Positions 34,231-43,894 of a stretch of 64,000 nt of DNA are shown here, one piece after another; positions within the stretch are counted from its first letter, which is position 1, and each line of letters begins with the position of its first letter. The position numbers were made by a program, and so were the translations under genes. Origin of the DNA: Jiangella alkaliphila (GTDB lineage Bacteria > Actinomycetota > Actinomycetes > Jiangellales > Jiangellaceae); NCBI RefSeq assembly GCF_900105925.1, contig NZ_LT629791.1, positions 7,286,001 to 7,350,000 of the forward strand, written 5' to 3'. The notes beneath the pieces were generated by a model that saw nothing but the letters and a program-made list of their open reading frames with translations, did no database searches and was not told the origin of the DNA.

Positions 34231-36144
34231 TCAGGACGAGTGGACCTCGGGCTGGAAGAGCGGGTCGGTGATCATCTGGACGGCCGGGTCCTGCAACCAG
34301 GCGTTGTAGGCCTCCAGGGCAGCCGGGTCTTCGCGGATCTGGTCCAGCGGCAGGATGTTGCCGGAGTCGTCGCGGAAGCTGGCACCGTAGCTCTCCTCGT
34401 AGAACTGCGGGTCGCCGTCCCAGGTAACGGTGCCGTCGTTGTATCCGGGGTCGATCGGGAAGCGGTCATCGTTGGCGAGCCGGTTGGCGTACTCCATCCA
34501 GGTGTTGCGGTCACCGAACCAGTCGGTGTCCATCTCCTGGACCTCCTCCTCGGTCATGCTGCCCCACCAGTCCTTGATCATGTCGCCGATCAATGTCTGG
34601 GCAATGTCCTTCGGCATGGAGGTCAGGCTCTCGGCGGTACCCTTCGGGTCGAAGGCGGCACCGATGAGGAAGTCGACGACGCCGTTACGGAACTCCTCGC
34701 GCTCCTGGGCGCTGGCGTCGCGTTCACTGAGTACCTGCTCCCAGTTCGACACGAACAGGTTGCCGAGCCGTCGGTTGACGTAGGCGTCCCAGCCGGTCGC
34801 GTGCGCGGTGTCGGAGTCGTCCTCGTCGTAGCCCTCGACCCGGTGGTCGCGCATGTCGCCGATCTGGGTCTGGAACAGCATGAACATGTCGGCCGAGCCC
34901 TCCTCCGAGCGCATGACCTCCATGATGAACGCCTCCCAGTTGGCCGTGTCCACCTCGATGCCGTCGCGGCCGGGGTTGTCGGTGACCCCAGCTGGTGTGG
35001 AGAAGCTGTACATGAAGTCGTCCCAGTACTCCTCCGTGATGTTCGAGAAGACCCCACGCATGTGTTCGTTGAACTCCCAGGCCTCACCCTCGGGCTGCTC
35101 ACCCACCTGGTTGATCAGCCAGGCGGCGTTCTGCTCGGCCAGATTCGGCAGGTCCTCGTCGTAGAGACCCAACCGGGCGTACACCGGGCCGGCGTCCACC
35201 GTGGCGGCCTGCAGGAACGCCGCGAACTCCTCCTCGGACTCGTAGTCCCCGAACCTCGCGGAATCCCACACATCGTCACGATGCTCGGCCATGAACTCCG
35301 CACTGGCCCGCGGGCTCCGCGCCAGCCCGGCAAACACGAGCGACCGCCAGTCGCCGCTCAGCATGCCCGTGACGTCGGAGTCACCGGACATCGCCACATC
35401 GGCGACCGAGGTGAGGGCCTCGTGGTTCCAGCTCCCGTGCTGCAGCAGCGGAAGGAAGTCCTGCATGGCGGTGATCGACGGGCCGGGAAGCTCCATGTCG
35501 CGCAGGGCGTCGTTCATGCCCCGGAAGAACTCGGCGTCGTAGTCGATGCGGAAGCTGGCGGTGGCGAAGACCTCCGCGACCGCCAGTTGCGGCTCCTCGT
35601 TGGGGTCCTCGCCGCCGCCGCCCCCGGCCTGGATGCGCGCATCAGAGATCAGCAGGGCGCGCGAGGCGGGGCTGAGGCCGTTGATGAAGGCCTCGGCGAA
35701 GTCGGGGTCGTGGCCGTACTGCTCGAGCTGCTCGTAGACCTCCGGCGGGATGTCGCCCCCGCTCTCGTTGACCTGGGTGGCGAGGTCACTGCCGGCGCCC
35801 TGGGCCTCCTCGACGGAGCCGAAGTCGTCGTTGAGGATGTCGGTGCCCTGGACGGTCAGGACGCCGTCGCCGGCCCAGCCGTTGGTCTGCTGCTCGGCCA
35901 GCAACTGCACGGCCAGACTGTGCCGGCGGCGCATGTCGGGCGTGATGCTCTCGAGGTCGGACTTCGCCTCCATGAGCTTGTTGAAGTTGGTCTTGTCGAC
36001 GCCGAAGTACCCGAAATCGGACTCCAGACCGGTGATCTTGTCGGTCAACCCGGTCAGCGTCGCCGCGAGGTCGTCGACCGCCTGCCCCAGGGCGTCGACG
36101 TCGATGGACGTGTACTCGCCGCCCTCGTCCGGTATCCCCATCAC
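34231..36144 (-). CDS. Large WXG100-like protein, candidate type VII substrate (DUF6571-like)
   Basis: This 637-residue, strongly acidic, Trp-rich protein has no signal peptide or membrane segment. The N-terminal 100 residues form a helical hairpin-like part (VDALGQAVDDLAATLTGLTDKITGLESDFGYFG, then QTNGWAGDGVLTVQGTDIL), like WXG100/LXG substrates. The remaining 500 residues contain conserved-looking blocks (FINGLSPASRALLISDARIQ, GPSITAMQDFLPLLQHGSW, DWRSLVFAGLARSPRASAEF, YEWE-like acidic runs). These recall the actinobacterial DUF6571 group, but I am not certain. No toxin motif is visible at the C-terminus. It converges with the lipoprotein gene across a strong terminator. Base composition looks lower in GC than its flanks. 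Confidence 0.75.
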   Translation of the reverse strand: MMGIPDEGGEYTSIDVDALGQAVDDLAATLTGLTDKITGLESDFGYFGVDKTNFNKLMEAKSDLESITPDMRRRHSLAVQLLAEQQTNGWAGDGVLTVQGTDILNDDFGSVEEAQGAGSDLATQVNESGGDIPPEVYEQLEQYGHDPDFAEAFINGLSPASRALLISDARIQAGGGGGEDPNEEPQLAVAEVFATASFRIDYDAEFFRGMNDALRDMELPGPSITAMQDFLPLLQHGSWNHEALTSVADVAMSGDSDVTGMLSGDWRSLVFAGLARSPRASAEFMAEHRDDVWDSARFGDYESEEEFAAFLQAATVDAGPVYARLGLYDEDLPNLAEQNAAWLINQVGEQPEGEAWEFNEHMRGVFSNITEEYWDDFMYSFSTPAGVTDNPGRDGIEVDTANWEAFIMEVMRSEEGSADMFMLFQTQIGDMRDHRVEGYDEDDSDTAHATGWDAYVNRRLGNLFVSNWEQVLSERDASAQEREEFRNGVVDFLIGAAFDPKGTAESLTSMPKDIAQTLIGDMIKDWWGSMTEEEVQEMDTDWFGDRNTWMEYANRLANDDRFPIDPGYNDGTVTWDGDPQFYEESYGASFRDDSGNILPLDQIREDPAALEAYNAWLQDPAVQMITDPLFQPEVHSS

Positions 36145-36311
36145 ATGCTCCTCTGTCGTCAGTGGACAGGGCCTCCCGACACGTGTCTGGACGTGTCGTG
36201 GTCATCCGTGCCCTCGCAGACCGACGAGCCCCAGCAAGCAGGACTCTAGCGGAGCAATTCAACGACCGCGCCCCGACGGGTCGGCACCGCGACTCCCAGG
36301 CAGGCCGACGG

Positions 36312-38414
36312 TCACATGGCCGCCAGCAGCGCCTCGTCCAGTCTCGGCGTCAACGACTCGACATACGTAGCGGTGAGGTGCGATCCGCGCCGGTAGACCA
36401 GCGTCTCGCCGATGACGGCCGGGCACTGGTCACCTGGGCAGATGAAGTCGCGTAGGTCCACAGCGCCCACGCCGTCGAGTCCGTCCAGCGCCTCCTGCTG
36501 CGGCGGCGCCCCGCTCGCGCGCACCCCGTCGGCGCGCGGGAAGGCGCACTCCCGCAGGTCCTCCGGGTGGGTGGCGACGCACTCCATGACGTCGCCCTGC
36601 GGATTCGGGTTGTCGAGCATGACGACGACGTCGCGGCCGGCCGCCTCCAGGCCCGACCACACGCCACTCAGGTCGGTGGCCATCCGCTCGGCCCGCACGA
36701 CCTCCGGCTCGTCGCCGGCGGCATAGCCGGCCACCTGCGACGTCAGCACGTAGTCGATGGAGTCGTCGGTACGCAGGCGGTCCAGCCGGGCGTCGTTGTA
36801 CTCGGCGCACCACTCGTTCGGCTCGCCGTCGTAGGCGACGTCGACCGTGGTCAGCGGGCAGGTGCTCTTGAGGTACGTGACGAGCCGCCAGCCGCGCTCC
36901 GCGGCGACCCGCTCGAGCGCCGGGAGCCACTGGTGCATCTTCGAGTCGCCGACGACGGCGATGGTCACGGCGGCGTCGGGCGGCCCGAACGTGCACGACT
37001 CCAACTCGGTGCCGTCGATGTCGCTGATGCACAGCTCGCCGTCCAGCATCGCCATGTCGTCGGGCGCGGCGAGCACGTCCGGGACCATCGAGTCGACGGC
37101 GTCGGCGGGCCGGCCGTCCGGATCGGAACCGGGGTCGTCGCTCAGCGCCGCGGCACCGGGCGCGTCGGTGTTCCCGGTGTACACCGGCCGCGGTATCGCG
37201 AGCGCGACGACCAGGGCGGCGGCCACACCGGCGGCGGTGCACGCCACGCCCAGCACGCCGGCCCACGACGGCCGCCGCGCGAAGACGCCGGCGTGGTGGA
37301 CGGGCGCCTCGACCAGCCGGTACGTGAGCCACGCCGGGACGAGGGAGAAGACCACGACCGCCAGCCCGGCGGCGGTGGTCAGGGTGCCGTCGTCGCCGCC
37401 CCAGAGCACCGCGGCGCCCACGAGCAACGGCCAGTGCCACAGGTACAGCGAATACGACAGTGTGCCGACGCCGCGCATCGGCGCGACGCCCAGGAGGCGT
37501 GCGCTCGCGCTGCGCCGGCCGGCACCGCCGGCGACGATCACCGCGGCGGCGCCGAGCACCGGCACCAGGGCGGCGCTGCCCGGGAACGGCGTCGCGGCGT
37601 CGAACCGGACCGCGGCGTACCCGATGGCGACGAGGCCGGCCAGGCCCAGGACGTGCGCGGCCCAGCCGGGCAGGCGGTCCAGCCGGTGCGCCACCACCGC
37701 CAGCGCGGCACCCGCGGCCAGCTCCCAGAGCCGCGTCGTCGAGACGAAGTATGCCTGACCCGGGTTCGCCTCGGTGAACCACAGCGACCACGCCAGCGAC
37801 GGCAGCCCGATCGCCGCGATGCCCGCCAGCATGACGGCGTCCAGCCGCCAGCCGCGCCGCCTGCGCACCCAGGCCAGCAGCACCAGCAGCACCGGCCAGA
37901 CGAGGTAGAACTGCTCCTCGACGGCCAGCGACCAGAAGTGCTGCACCGGGCTCGGCGCGTCGTTCGCCAGGTAGTCGACCGACTGCCCGGCCAGCCGCCA
38001 GTTCACGACGTAGAGCGCGCTGGCGCCGATGTCCCATGCGGTGGACGCCCACCGGGTGACCGGCAGCACGGCGATCGTCATGGCGGCGACCGCGCCCAGC
38101 ACCACGGCGGTGGCGGGCAGCAGCCGGCGGGCCCGGCGGGCCCAGAACCGGCCGAGACCGAGACGTCCGGTCTGCTCGATCTCGCGGTGGATCAGCCCGG
38201 TGATGAGGAACCCGGAGATGACGAAGAAGACGTCGACCCCGACGTAGCCACCGGCCAGGAACGGCACGCCCGCGTGGAAGCCGAGCACCGAGAGCACCGC
38301 GACGGCGCGCAGGCCCTGGATGTCGCCGCGGAAGCGCAGGCGAGACGACGACAACGGCAAGCCCTGGGCGGTGACCGTGCGTGACGATGGCGCGACTGTG
38401 CTCGTGTGGTGCAT
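36312..38414 (-). CDS. Acyltransferase-3 / SGNH O-acylation protein (OafA-like)
   Basis: This 700-residue membrane protein has about ten helices (about 40-420), with the family signatures RFRGDIQGLRAVAVLSVLGFHAG, GYVGVDVFFVISGFLITG, RRARRLLPA and SLAVEEQFYLVWP. An extracytoplasmic SGNH domain follows, with its GDS motif in VVGDSKMHQWLPAL. The expected DxxH near the C-terminus reads RGSH (YRRGSHLTATYV), so the Asp is missing. The pair passes acyl groups across the membrane to surface glycan. The frame starts further upstream at 38546, but the ATG at 38414 (MHHTSTVAPSS) avoids the divergent promoter and is preferred. A paralogue sits at 51091. Confidence 0.9.
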   Translation of the reverse strand: MHHTSTVAPSSRTVTAQGLPLSSSRLRFRGDIQGLRAVAVLSVLGFHAGVPFLAGGYVGVDVFFVISGFLITGLIHREIEQTGRLGLGRFWARRARRLLPATAVVLGAVAAMTIAVLPVTRWASTAWDIGASALYVVNWRLAGQSVDYLANDAPSPVQHFWSLAVEEQFYLVWPVLLVLLAWVRRRRGWRLDAVMLAGIAAIGLPSLAWSLWFTEANPGQAYFVSTTRLWELAAGAALAVVAHRLDRLPGWAAHVLGLAGLVAIGYAAVRFDAATPFPGSAALVPVLGAAAVIVAGGAGRRSASARLLGVAPMRGVGTLSYSLYLWHWPLLVGAAVLWGGDDGTLTTAAGLAVVVFSLVPAWLTYRLVEAPVHHAGVFARRPSWAGVLGVACTAAGVAAALVVALAIPRPVYTGNTDAPGAAALSDDPGSDPDGRPADAVDSMVPDVLAAPDDMAMLDGELCISDIDGTELESCTFGPPDAAVTIAVVGDSKMHQWLPALERVAAERGWRLVTYLKSTCPLTTVDVAYDGEPNEWCAEYNDARLDRLRTDDSIDYVLTSQVAGYAAGDEPEVVRAERMATDLSGVWSGLEAAGRDVVVMLDNPNPQGDVMECVATHPEDLRECAFPRADGVRASGAPPQQEALDGLDGVGAVDLRDFICPGDQCPAVIGETLVYRRGSHLTATYVESLTPRLDEALLAAM

Positions 38415-38563
38415 CGGGACCGGGAATCCGTCTGGACGGCGAGCAGCAACGCTGCGGGACCGCCACAGTCTAACGAAGTCGAGGACTCGCTCAGTGCCGG
38501 CGCGGGCGCACCTCTCGGCCGGGCGGTTTGTCCCCCGCACCTGCATCTGAAACGGTAGGCACC

Positions 38564-39568
38564 ATGACGCAGCGCATCGGACTAGTCGGCTTCTTCGGCT
38601 GGGGGAACTACGGCGACGAGCTGTTCTTACGGCTCTGGATGCAACGGCTCCAAGCGGCAGGCGAACCGTCCGTGGTGCATCAAATCACCAAGTCGCCGTA
38701 CTTCATCGATCCCGTGGCGACCGTAGCCGAGAGTTACGATGCGTTCGTCATCGGCGGGGGCGACCTGGTGATTCCCTGGAGCATCTCCGACCTCTACTGG
38801 CGCAAAGAGTGGCTCACCCGCCCCGTCTACATCGCAGGGGTGGGCGTGCCGACGTGGGGCGGCCGCAAGGACCACATCGTCAACCGGCTCCGGGCCTTCT
38901 TCCAGCATCCGAACGTCCGCTACATCAGCGCTCGCGACCCCGAGAGCGCGGCCTGGATCACCGAGAACCTGGAGCCCTCGGTGCCCGTCACATGGGCGCC
39001 CGATCTCGTGTTCGCACTCGACCTGCCTGCTGTGTCCGCTCCGGCCGGCCAGCCGATCCTCGGCGTCGTCACCCGCCACCGCAAGGGCGGCCCCGACAAC
39101 TACGAGAGCGTCGCGAGTGCGTGCGAGCGCGCTGAACGACTCGGCTACCGCATCCGGCAGATCGTTCTTGGCACCGGGCCGGTCGGCGAGGCCGATGCCG
39201 CCGCGGCGGGCGCCTTCGACTGGCCCGGCAAGGAGCTCGTGGTGAGCGAGGATCTCGATGTGCTGACCCGGGCCATCGGCGAGTGCGGGGGGTTGCTGAG
39301 CATGAAGTTCCACGGCACGGTGGTCGCGGTCGCGTACGGCGTCCCGTCGCTGGTCCTGTCGCCGACTGACAAGAGCCGCAACCTCTATCGGATGATCGGC
39401 CAAGAGCGATTGCTCTCCCATCTGAACGCGGACAATCTCCAGGACAAGATCGCCGAACTGAAGACCCCGATCCCCGACACCGCTCGCGCGGAACTCCGAG
39501 AACGATCCGCCGCCGCCGTCCAACAACTGGTCGACCGCGTTCGCGACGATGTATCGTCCGGCCGATGA
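38564..39568 (+). CDS. Polysaccharide pyruvyl transferase family protein
   Basis: This 334-residue protein has the signatures of the PS_pyruv_trans (CsaB/WcaK) family: N-terminal GLVGFFGWGNYGDELFLRLW, FVIGGGDLVIPW and the C-terminal LLSMKFHGTVVAVAYGVPSLVLSPTDKSRNL. The family transfers pyruvate from phosphoenolpyruvate to a sugar as a ketal. Pyruvylated polymers can anchor SLH-type surface proteins. The frame opens at 38528, but the ATG at 38564, directly before the conserved block, is preferred. It is divergent from the O-acylation gene and upstream of the glycosyltransferase at 39695. Confidence 0.88.
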   Translation: MTQRIGLVGFFGWGNYGDELFLRLWMQRLQAAGEPSVVHQITKSPYFIDPVATVAESYDAFVIGGGDLVIPWSISDLYWRKEWLTRPVYIAGVGVPTWGGRKDHIVNRLRAFFQHPNVRYISARDPESAAWITENLEPSVPVTWAPDLVFALDLPAVSAPAGQPILGVVTRHRKGGPDNYESVASACERAERLGYRIRQIVLGTGPVGEADAAAAGAFDWPGKELVVSEDLDVLTRAIGECGGLLSMKFHGTVVAVAYGVPSLVLSPTDKSRNLYRMIGQERLLSHLNADNLQDKIAELKTPIPDTARAELRERSAAAVQQLVDRVRDDVSSGR

Positions 39569-39579
39569 ACCTGTAGCGT

Positions 39580-39664
39580 ATGGCGACGCTGGGTAGTCGG
39601 CTGAGATAGAGGTCGCACCGGCCCGGCAGGACGGGCGCTCGTGCACTGCTCGAGGCGTCGCCAT
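39580..39664 (+). repeat. 10-bp inverted repeat in a 126-bp leader
   Basis: ATGGCGACGC (39580-39589) is exactly complementary to GCGTCGCCAT (39655-39664), spacing 65 bp. It spans the gap between the pyruvyl transferase stop and the GT4 start, and a smaller AGCGT/ACGCT stem overlaps the left arm. It may act as a leader structure or terminator. The basis is pairing only. Confidence 0.4.
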
Positions 39665-39694
39665 GGCTCAACGGATGATCTGGTGGAGAGTGGT

Positions 39695-41539
39695 ATGCCT
39701 GAACGGCCGTCGCCCACGTTGCTGGTGGCGTGGAACGAGCTGGACGATGCGGTCATCGAGGCCGCATTCGCTGAGCTCGCCCACGTGCAGGCCTCAGCGA
39801 ACGCTCTGGCGAATGCGGTCGGGCGGCTGACATCGGCTGAGCACGACCCGAACGGTATGCCGCGCCGACTGTCCCGCGCGGCGCGCAAGGCTTTTCGGCA
39901 AGGGCTGCGGTTGGACCGGTATCCACGCGCGTTCGTCAGGGGGTTCAAGGCCAAGCCGCCGCGTACCGAGTTGGCCAAAGCCCAGGCCGCCGCCCGGCGG
40001 CTCACTGTGCTCCGGCGGCTGACCGAGCTTGCCGAGCTTGGCGAGCACGACCGCGCCGTCGCACTCACCCTCGCCACCTTCTCCGAGTTCTCCAACGATC
40101 CGCAGTTCGCCTCGCGCGCCGTCCAGGTCTTCTACAAGGCCGGCGCCATCAGCCTTGCGCTCGCCGCAACGAGCGCGCTGCGCTTCGGTGATCCGTCTCC
40201 TAGCCTGATCACGCGCGAGGCCGGATTGCTCGGCCGCATCCGTGAGACGACCGAGGGCTGGTCGCCCGAGCTGCCCGGTCCCGCGGAGCCGCTCCAGCAG
40301 CTCACGCCCGGCCGGGTCCTGCACCTGCTGAAGGAGTCCGTGCCGTACCACGAGAACGGCTTCACCATGCGCAGCATGTACACGCTGCAAGCCCAGTTGG
40401 AGGCCGGCCTCGAACCGATCGTGCTGACGTCGCTGGGGTTCCCGCGTGTCATCGGCGTCGACGAGTTCGCCGACGACGAGGTCGTCGAGGGCATCCGGCA
40501 CATCCGGCTGGATCTCGGTCCGGACTACGACCTGAAGTCGCCGTACGACCGCTACCTCACCGACTTCACCTGGGCGGCCGCGCGACACGTCCGGGAGCTG
40601 GCACCGTCGGTGATCCATGTCGGATCCGGGCATCGTGGGTACGAGACCGCACTCGTCGGCCTCGCGCTAGGCCGCCACTTCGGCATCCCGGTCGTGTACG
40701 AGGTCCGGTCCTTCTTTGAGACCACCTGGACGCCGGACGCGGCGCGCGCCGAGCTCGGCGAGTACTACCGCCGGCGGTACGAGACCGAGAACCGCTGCAT
40801 GGCGGCGGCCGACGCAGTGATGACGATCAGCGAATCCATGCGTACCGAGATCGCGTCGCGCGGAATTCCCCTGGACCGCATCACGGTGGCGCCCAACGGT
40901 GTCGACACCCGCCGGTTCAGCCCGCGAGAACGCTCGGCCGAGCTGATCGACCGCTACGGCCTGCGCGACCGGTTCGTGTTCGGCTACGTGAGCAACCTCG
41001 ACCACCCACGCGAGGGCCAGGAGACGCTGATCCAGGCGGCACAGATCCTCCGCGACCGCGGCGTTCCCGCCACCGCCCTCATCGTGGGCGACGGGCGTCG
41101 GAGGGCGGAGCTGGAAGGGCTGGCTGAGGGCGCCGGCGACGCCGTCGTGTTCACCGGGCGGGTCGACCACCGCGAGGTGCTCGATCACTACGCGCTGATG
41201 TCCGTGTTCGTCGTACCGCGCACACGCGACCGCGCCGCCCGGCTCGTGACACCGCTCAAGCCGTTCGAGGCCATGGCTGCTGGTATCCCGCTCGTGGTCT
41301 CCGATCTAGAAGCGCTACGCGAGATCATCGGCGACGGTGACCGCGGCTGGGTGTTCCCCCCAGGTGATGCCCACGCCTTGGCCGACCTGCTGCAGGGCCT
41401 GTCCACCGACCCTTCCTCGCTCGGCGAGAAGGCCGAGCGCGGACTCACCTGGGTCCGCGAGCTCCGGCAATGGAGCGCGAACGGCCCCATTTACCAGTCC
41501 GCCTACAAGGGCCTACAGGACCAGAACGGCCGCGGCTGA
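39695..41539 (+). CDS. GT4 glycosyltransferase with helical N-terminal domain (copy 1)
   Basis: This 614-residue protein has a basic, helical domain at residues 1-200 (RLSRAARKAFRQGLRLDRYPRAFVRGF, AGAISLALAATSALR). Residues about 210-605 form a GT4 enzyme: RVLHLLKESVPYHENGFTMRS, VIHVGSGHRGYETALVGLALG, PNGVDTRRFSP, FTGRVDHREVLDHYALMSVFVVP and TPLKPFEAMAAGIPLVVSDLEALREII. The same architecture recurs at 54371. It transfers a sugar from an NDP-donor and is cytoplasmic or membrane-associated. The start ATG at 39695 follows GGAGAG. The preceding inverted repeat may affect expression. The gene at 41542 follows directly. Confidence 0.9.
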   Translation: MPERPSPTLLVAWNELDDAVIEAAFAELAHVQASANALANAVGRLTSAEHDPNGMPRRLSRAARKAFRQGLRLDRYPRAFVRGFKAKPPRTELAKAQAAARRLTVLRRLTELAELGEHDRAVALTLATFSEFSNDPQFASRAVQVFYKAGAISLALAATSALRFGDPSPSLITREAGLLGRIRETTEGWSPELPGPAEPLQQLTPGRVLHLLKESVPYHENGFTMRSMYTLQAQLEAGLEPIVLTSLGFPRVIGVDEFADDEVVEGIRHIRLDLGPDYDLKSPYDRYLTDFTWAAARHVRELAPSVIHVGSGHRGYETALVGLALGRHFGIPVVYEVRSFFETTWTPDAARAELGEYYRRRYETENRCMAAADAVMTISESMRTEIASRGIPLDRITVAPNGVDTRRFSPRERSAELIDRYGLRDRFVFGYVSNLDHPREGQETLIQAAQILRDRGVPATALIVGDGRRRAELEGLAEGAGDAVVFTGRVDHREVLDHYALMSVFVVPRTRDRAARLVTPLKPFEAMAAGIPLVVSDLEALREIIGDGDRGWVFPPGDAHALADLLQGLSTDPSSLGEKAERGLTWVRELRQWSANGPIYQSAYKGLQDQNGRG

Positions 41540-41541
41540 CC

Positions 41542-42708
41542 GTGCACGCTCTCCTCCACAACCCCGACTTCAGCGCCGCACGCACACTGCGCGAAGCGAT
41601 CGCCGCCGTCCGCCAGCTCAAGGCCGGCGGAGTCGGCAACCGAGTGCTGCTCGGTTACGGGCCAGTCGCCCGGCTCAACCCGTTCCAGGCCCTGCTCTAT
41701 TCGGCGTTTCCCGCCGAAGGACTCGCGGTCAGCCCGGTGTACGACATCACGACCATGCCCGCTCTGACGGCCCTGCGGCAGCAAGGGTACGAGTCAGTGT
41801 TCCACCTGCACTGGACCGCGCAGATCCTGCGCGATGCCACCGACGAGGCCGACGCCGAGCACCGCGCCGACGCGTTCCTCGCGGTTGTCGACGAGTTCGT
41901 CAGCGCCGGCGGCAAGCTGATGTGGACGGTCCACAACGTGCTCCCTCATGACGTCGTCTTCCAGACCCAGCAGAGCCGGCTGCAGCGCGAACTCGTCGAG
42001 CGATGCTGGCGCGTGCATGTGATGTCGCAAGACACCCGCGATCGTGTTGCGGACGTGTGCCCGATCCCGGCCGAGAAGGTCGTCTACTCGCCGCATCCGG
42101 CATACCAGGAGGCGTATCCCTCGTACTGGACCCGTGAAGAGGCTCGCGCGACCCTCGGCATCGAGCCGGGCGAGATCGTCCTTGCCACCTTCGGCGCCAT
42201 CAAGGGCTACAAGGGGATCGCGCGGGTCCTCGACGTCCTGGACGAGTCGTGGACGCACGATGCGCCGTGGCGGCTCGTACTGGCCGGACCGCCTGACCGG
42301 GATCCGCAGACACGCGAGCTGCTGCGCCGCGCCGCACGCCACCCTCGCGTGATCCTGAACGCGGGAAAGGTCCGCGCCGAGGACGTCCAGATCTTTCTCC
42401 GCGCAGCCGACGTCGCACTCGTCCCGTACGAGCGCTCGCTGAACAGCGGGTATCTGCTGCTGGCGCTGACGTTCGGGCTCCCGGTGATCGCACCACACGG
42501 CGGCGGCCCGGCCGACGTCGTCACGCCCGAAACGGGTCTGCTCTTCGATCCCGCCAGCCGCGATGACCTCTCCCGACAGCTGCGGGAGCTGCCAGTTCTG
42601 GTCGGCCCGCTCGCCCGGCAGGCTGCGCGGGAGCGGGCCGACCAGTTCACGGCCCGCCTGGTCAGCGCTGAGTTCGCCCGTCAGCTCCGCAAAGACGTCG
42701 CGCTCTGA
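41542..42708 (+). CDS. GT4/GumK-like glycosyltransferase
   Basis: This 388-residue GT-B protein starts with GTG 3 bp after the preceding stop. Signatures are HALLHNPDFSAARTLREAI, FHLHWTAQILRD, GKLMWTVHNVLPHD, VYSPHPAYQEAYP, ATFGAIKGYKGIARVLDVLDE and YERSLNSGYLLLALTFGLPVIAPHGGGPADVV. It has no membrane segment. It should add one sugar after the product of the adjoining gene. The donor and linkage are unpredictable. It converges with the membrane coiled-coil gene at 42746. Confidence 0.88.
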   Translation: MHALLHNPDFSAARTLREAIAAVRQLKAGGVGNRVLLGYGPVARLNPFQALLYSAFPAEGLAVSPVYDITTMPALTALRQQGYESVFHLHWTAQILRDATDEADAEHRADAFLAVVDEFVSAGGKLMWTVHNVLPHDVVFQTQQSRLQRELVERCWRVHVMSQDTRDRVADVCPIPAEKVVYSPHPAYQEAYPSYWTREEARATLGIEPGEIVLATFGAIKGYKGIARVLDVLDESWTHDAPWRLVLAGPPDRDPQTRELLRRAARHPRVILNAGKVRAEDVQIFLRAADVALVPYERSLNSGYLLLALTFGLPVIAPHGGGPADVVTPETGLLFDPASRDDLSRQLRELPVLVGPLARQAARERADQFTARLVSAEFARQLRKDVAL

Positions 42709-42745
42709 AGCGCGCCGCCTTCGACTGCGCTGGCCCGCGGGCGGA

Positions 42746-43894
42746 TCAGCGGCGGCCGATCTCGTGCGGCAGGCGACGCCCCAGCTGATAAGCAAGATCG
42801 GTCACGGCGACACGGGCGGCACGCACCGCGCCGAGCTGCGCTTCTCCAGCCTCGGCGAGCACGTCCGCTTGCCCCGACACGGCGTCGAGCTGCTTGGCCA
42901 GCTTGTCGAGTCCGGATCTGACGGCCGACACGCCACGAGCGGTGTCCGTCACTGCCTTGCGGTCGCGGGCGGCACGGCGGCGCAGGTCCTCCATCTCACG
43001 AATGACGAGACGCTGTCCCTTGACCTGGAGGACCACCAGCGTGGACGTCAGCAGAATCAGCTGCACGACCAACCACCGCGTCAGGCTCCAATCGAACTGA
43101 CGGGCCGCCATCGTGGTCGCCGTCAGCCACAGCAAGAGCACGACCGTGAGCAGGATCGGCCGCAGACGCATTCGCAGCAGCGCAGCCGGCGCACCCCGCC
43201 GTCGCCCGGCCCGCAGGTGTCGCTTCGCGCCCCAGTACTGCAATGTCAGGCGCCCGAGCTTGGATCTGCTCAGCTTGTCGTAGTCGCCGCGCGCCTCCCG
43301 GCTTTCGGCCCGTGCCGCGTCGAGCTGCTCGCGCAGCTGGTCGGCTCTCGCCGCGAGCTGCTCCTCGGCGGCACGGGCTACTGCGAGCTGACCCTCGAGG
43401 TCGCGGGGGACATCCTGCGCTTCCGTAGACCGCCGACCCCAGCCCAGACCCGCCCGGTCGGCCGCGCGCAGGGTCGCGACGACACCAGAAAGCCGCGTCC
43501 CATCGGAGCCGTCGCCTGCGCCCGCCTTCAGGACGACGAACGGCTCGCCCTCACGGAACTCGACGTCCACGATGCCGTAACCGGCGGCCTTGCCGAGCGC
43601 AGCCACGAGATCATCGTCCTGCCGATGAGTCACAGATAGCCGGATCGTCGTGTCCGCGTGAAGGTGATGACCGCATATCGCGAGGGCAGTTGCGAAAGCC
43701 TCCGGCGTGACGTTTGTCAAGGCGATGACAACATCGTCGTACAGGTCACCTTTGTCCAATAGAACCGGGTCCTCGCCACCTAGCAGGATCACCGCAGCAC
43801 TGTCGAATGTGTATCGCGCCGCCGACACAGCGGCTTCGTCGGAGTCGGCCAGCACGAGCATCCTTGCCGTGCCGGAATCCGCCAGAACTCTCAC
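42746..43894 (-). CDS. Membrane coiled-coil protein of unknown function
   Basis: In this 382-residue protein, residues 1-150 form a globular cytoplasmic part (ARMLVLADSDEAAVSAARYTFDSAAVILLGGEDP). A coiled coil follows at about 165-210, two membrane helices at about 246-263 and 273-291, and a second coiled coil at 300-370. The layout resembles chain-length or adaptor proteins of polysaccharide export, but no tyrosine-kinase or Wzz motif is seen. It lies between glycosyltransferase genes and is divergent from the GT2/GT4 fusion gene. The GTG start is uncertain; MLVLADSDEA at residue 12 is an alternative. Confidence 0.75.
   Translation of the reverse strand: MRVLADSGTARMLVLADSDEAAVSAARYTFDSAAVILLGGEDPVLLDKGDLYDDVVIALTNVTPEAFATALAICGHHLHADTTIRLSVTHRQDDDLVAALGKAAGYGIVDVEFREGEPFVVLKAGAGDGSDGTRLSGVVATLRAADRAGLGWGRRSTEAQDVPRDLEGQLAVARAAEEQLAARADQLREQLDAARAESREARGDYDKLSRSKLGRLTLQYWGAKRHLRAGRRRGAPAALLRMRLRPILLTVVLLLWLTATTMAARQFDWSLTRWLVVQLILLTSTLVVLQVKGQRLVIREMEDLRRRAARDRKAVTDTARGVSAVRSGLDKLAKQLDAVSGQADVLAEAGEAQLGAVRAARVAVTDLAYQLGRRLPHEIGRR

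Noticed and set aside
33856-36249. Plus-strand 797-codon frame across the WXG-like gene
   Set aside because: Its translation lacks domains and starts inside the lipoprotein gene. The minus strand gives a coherent acidic, Trp-rich protein with a terminator behind it.
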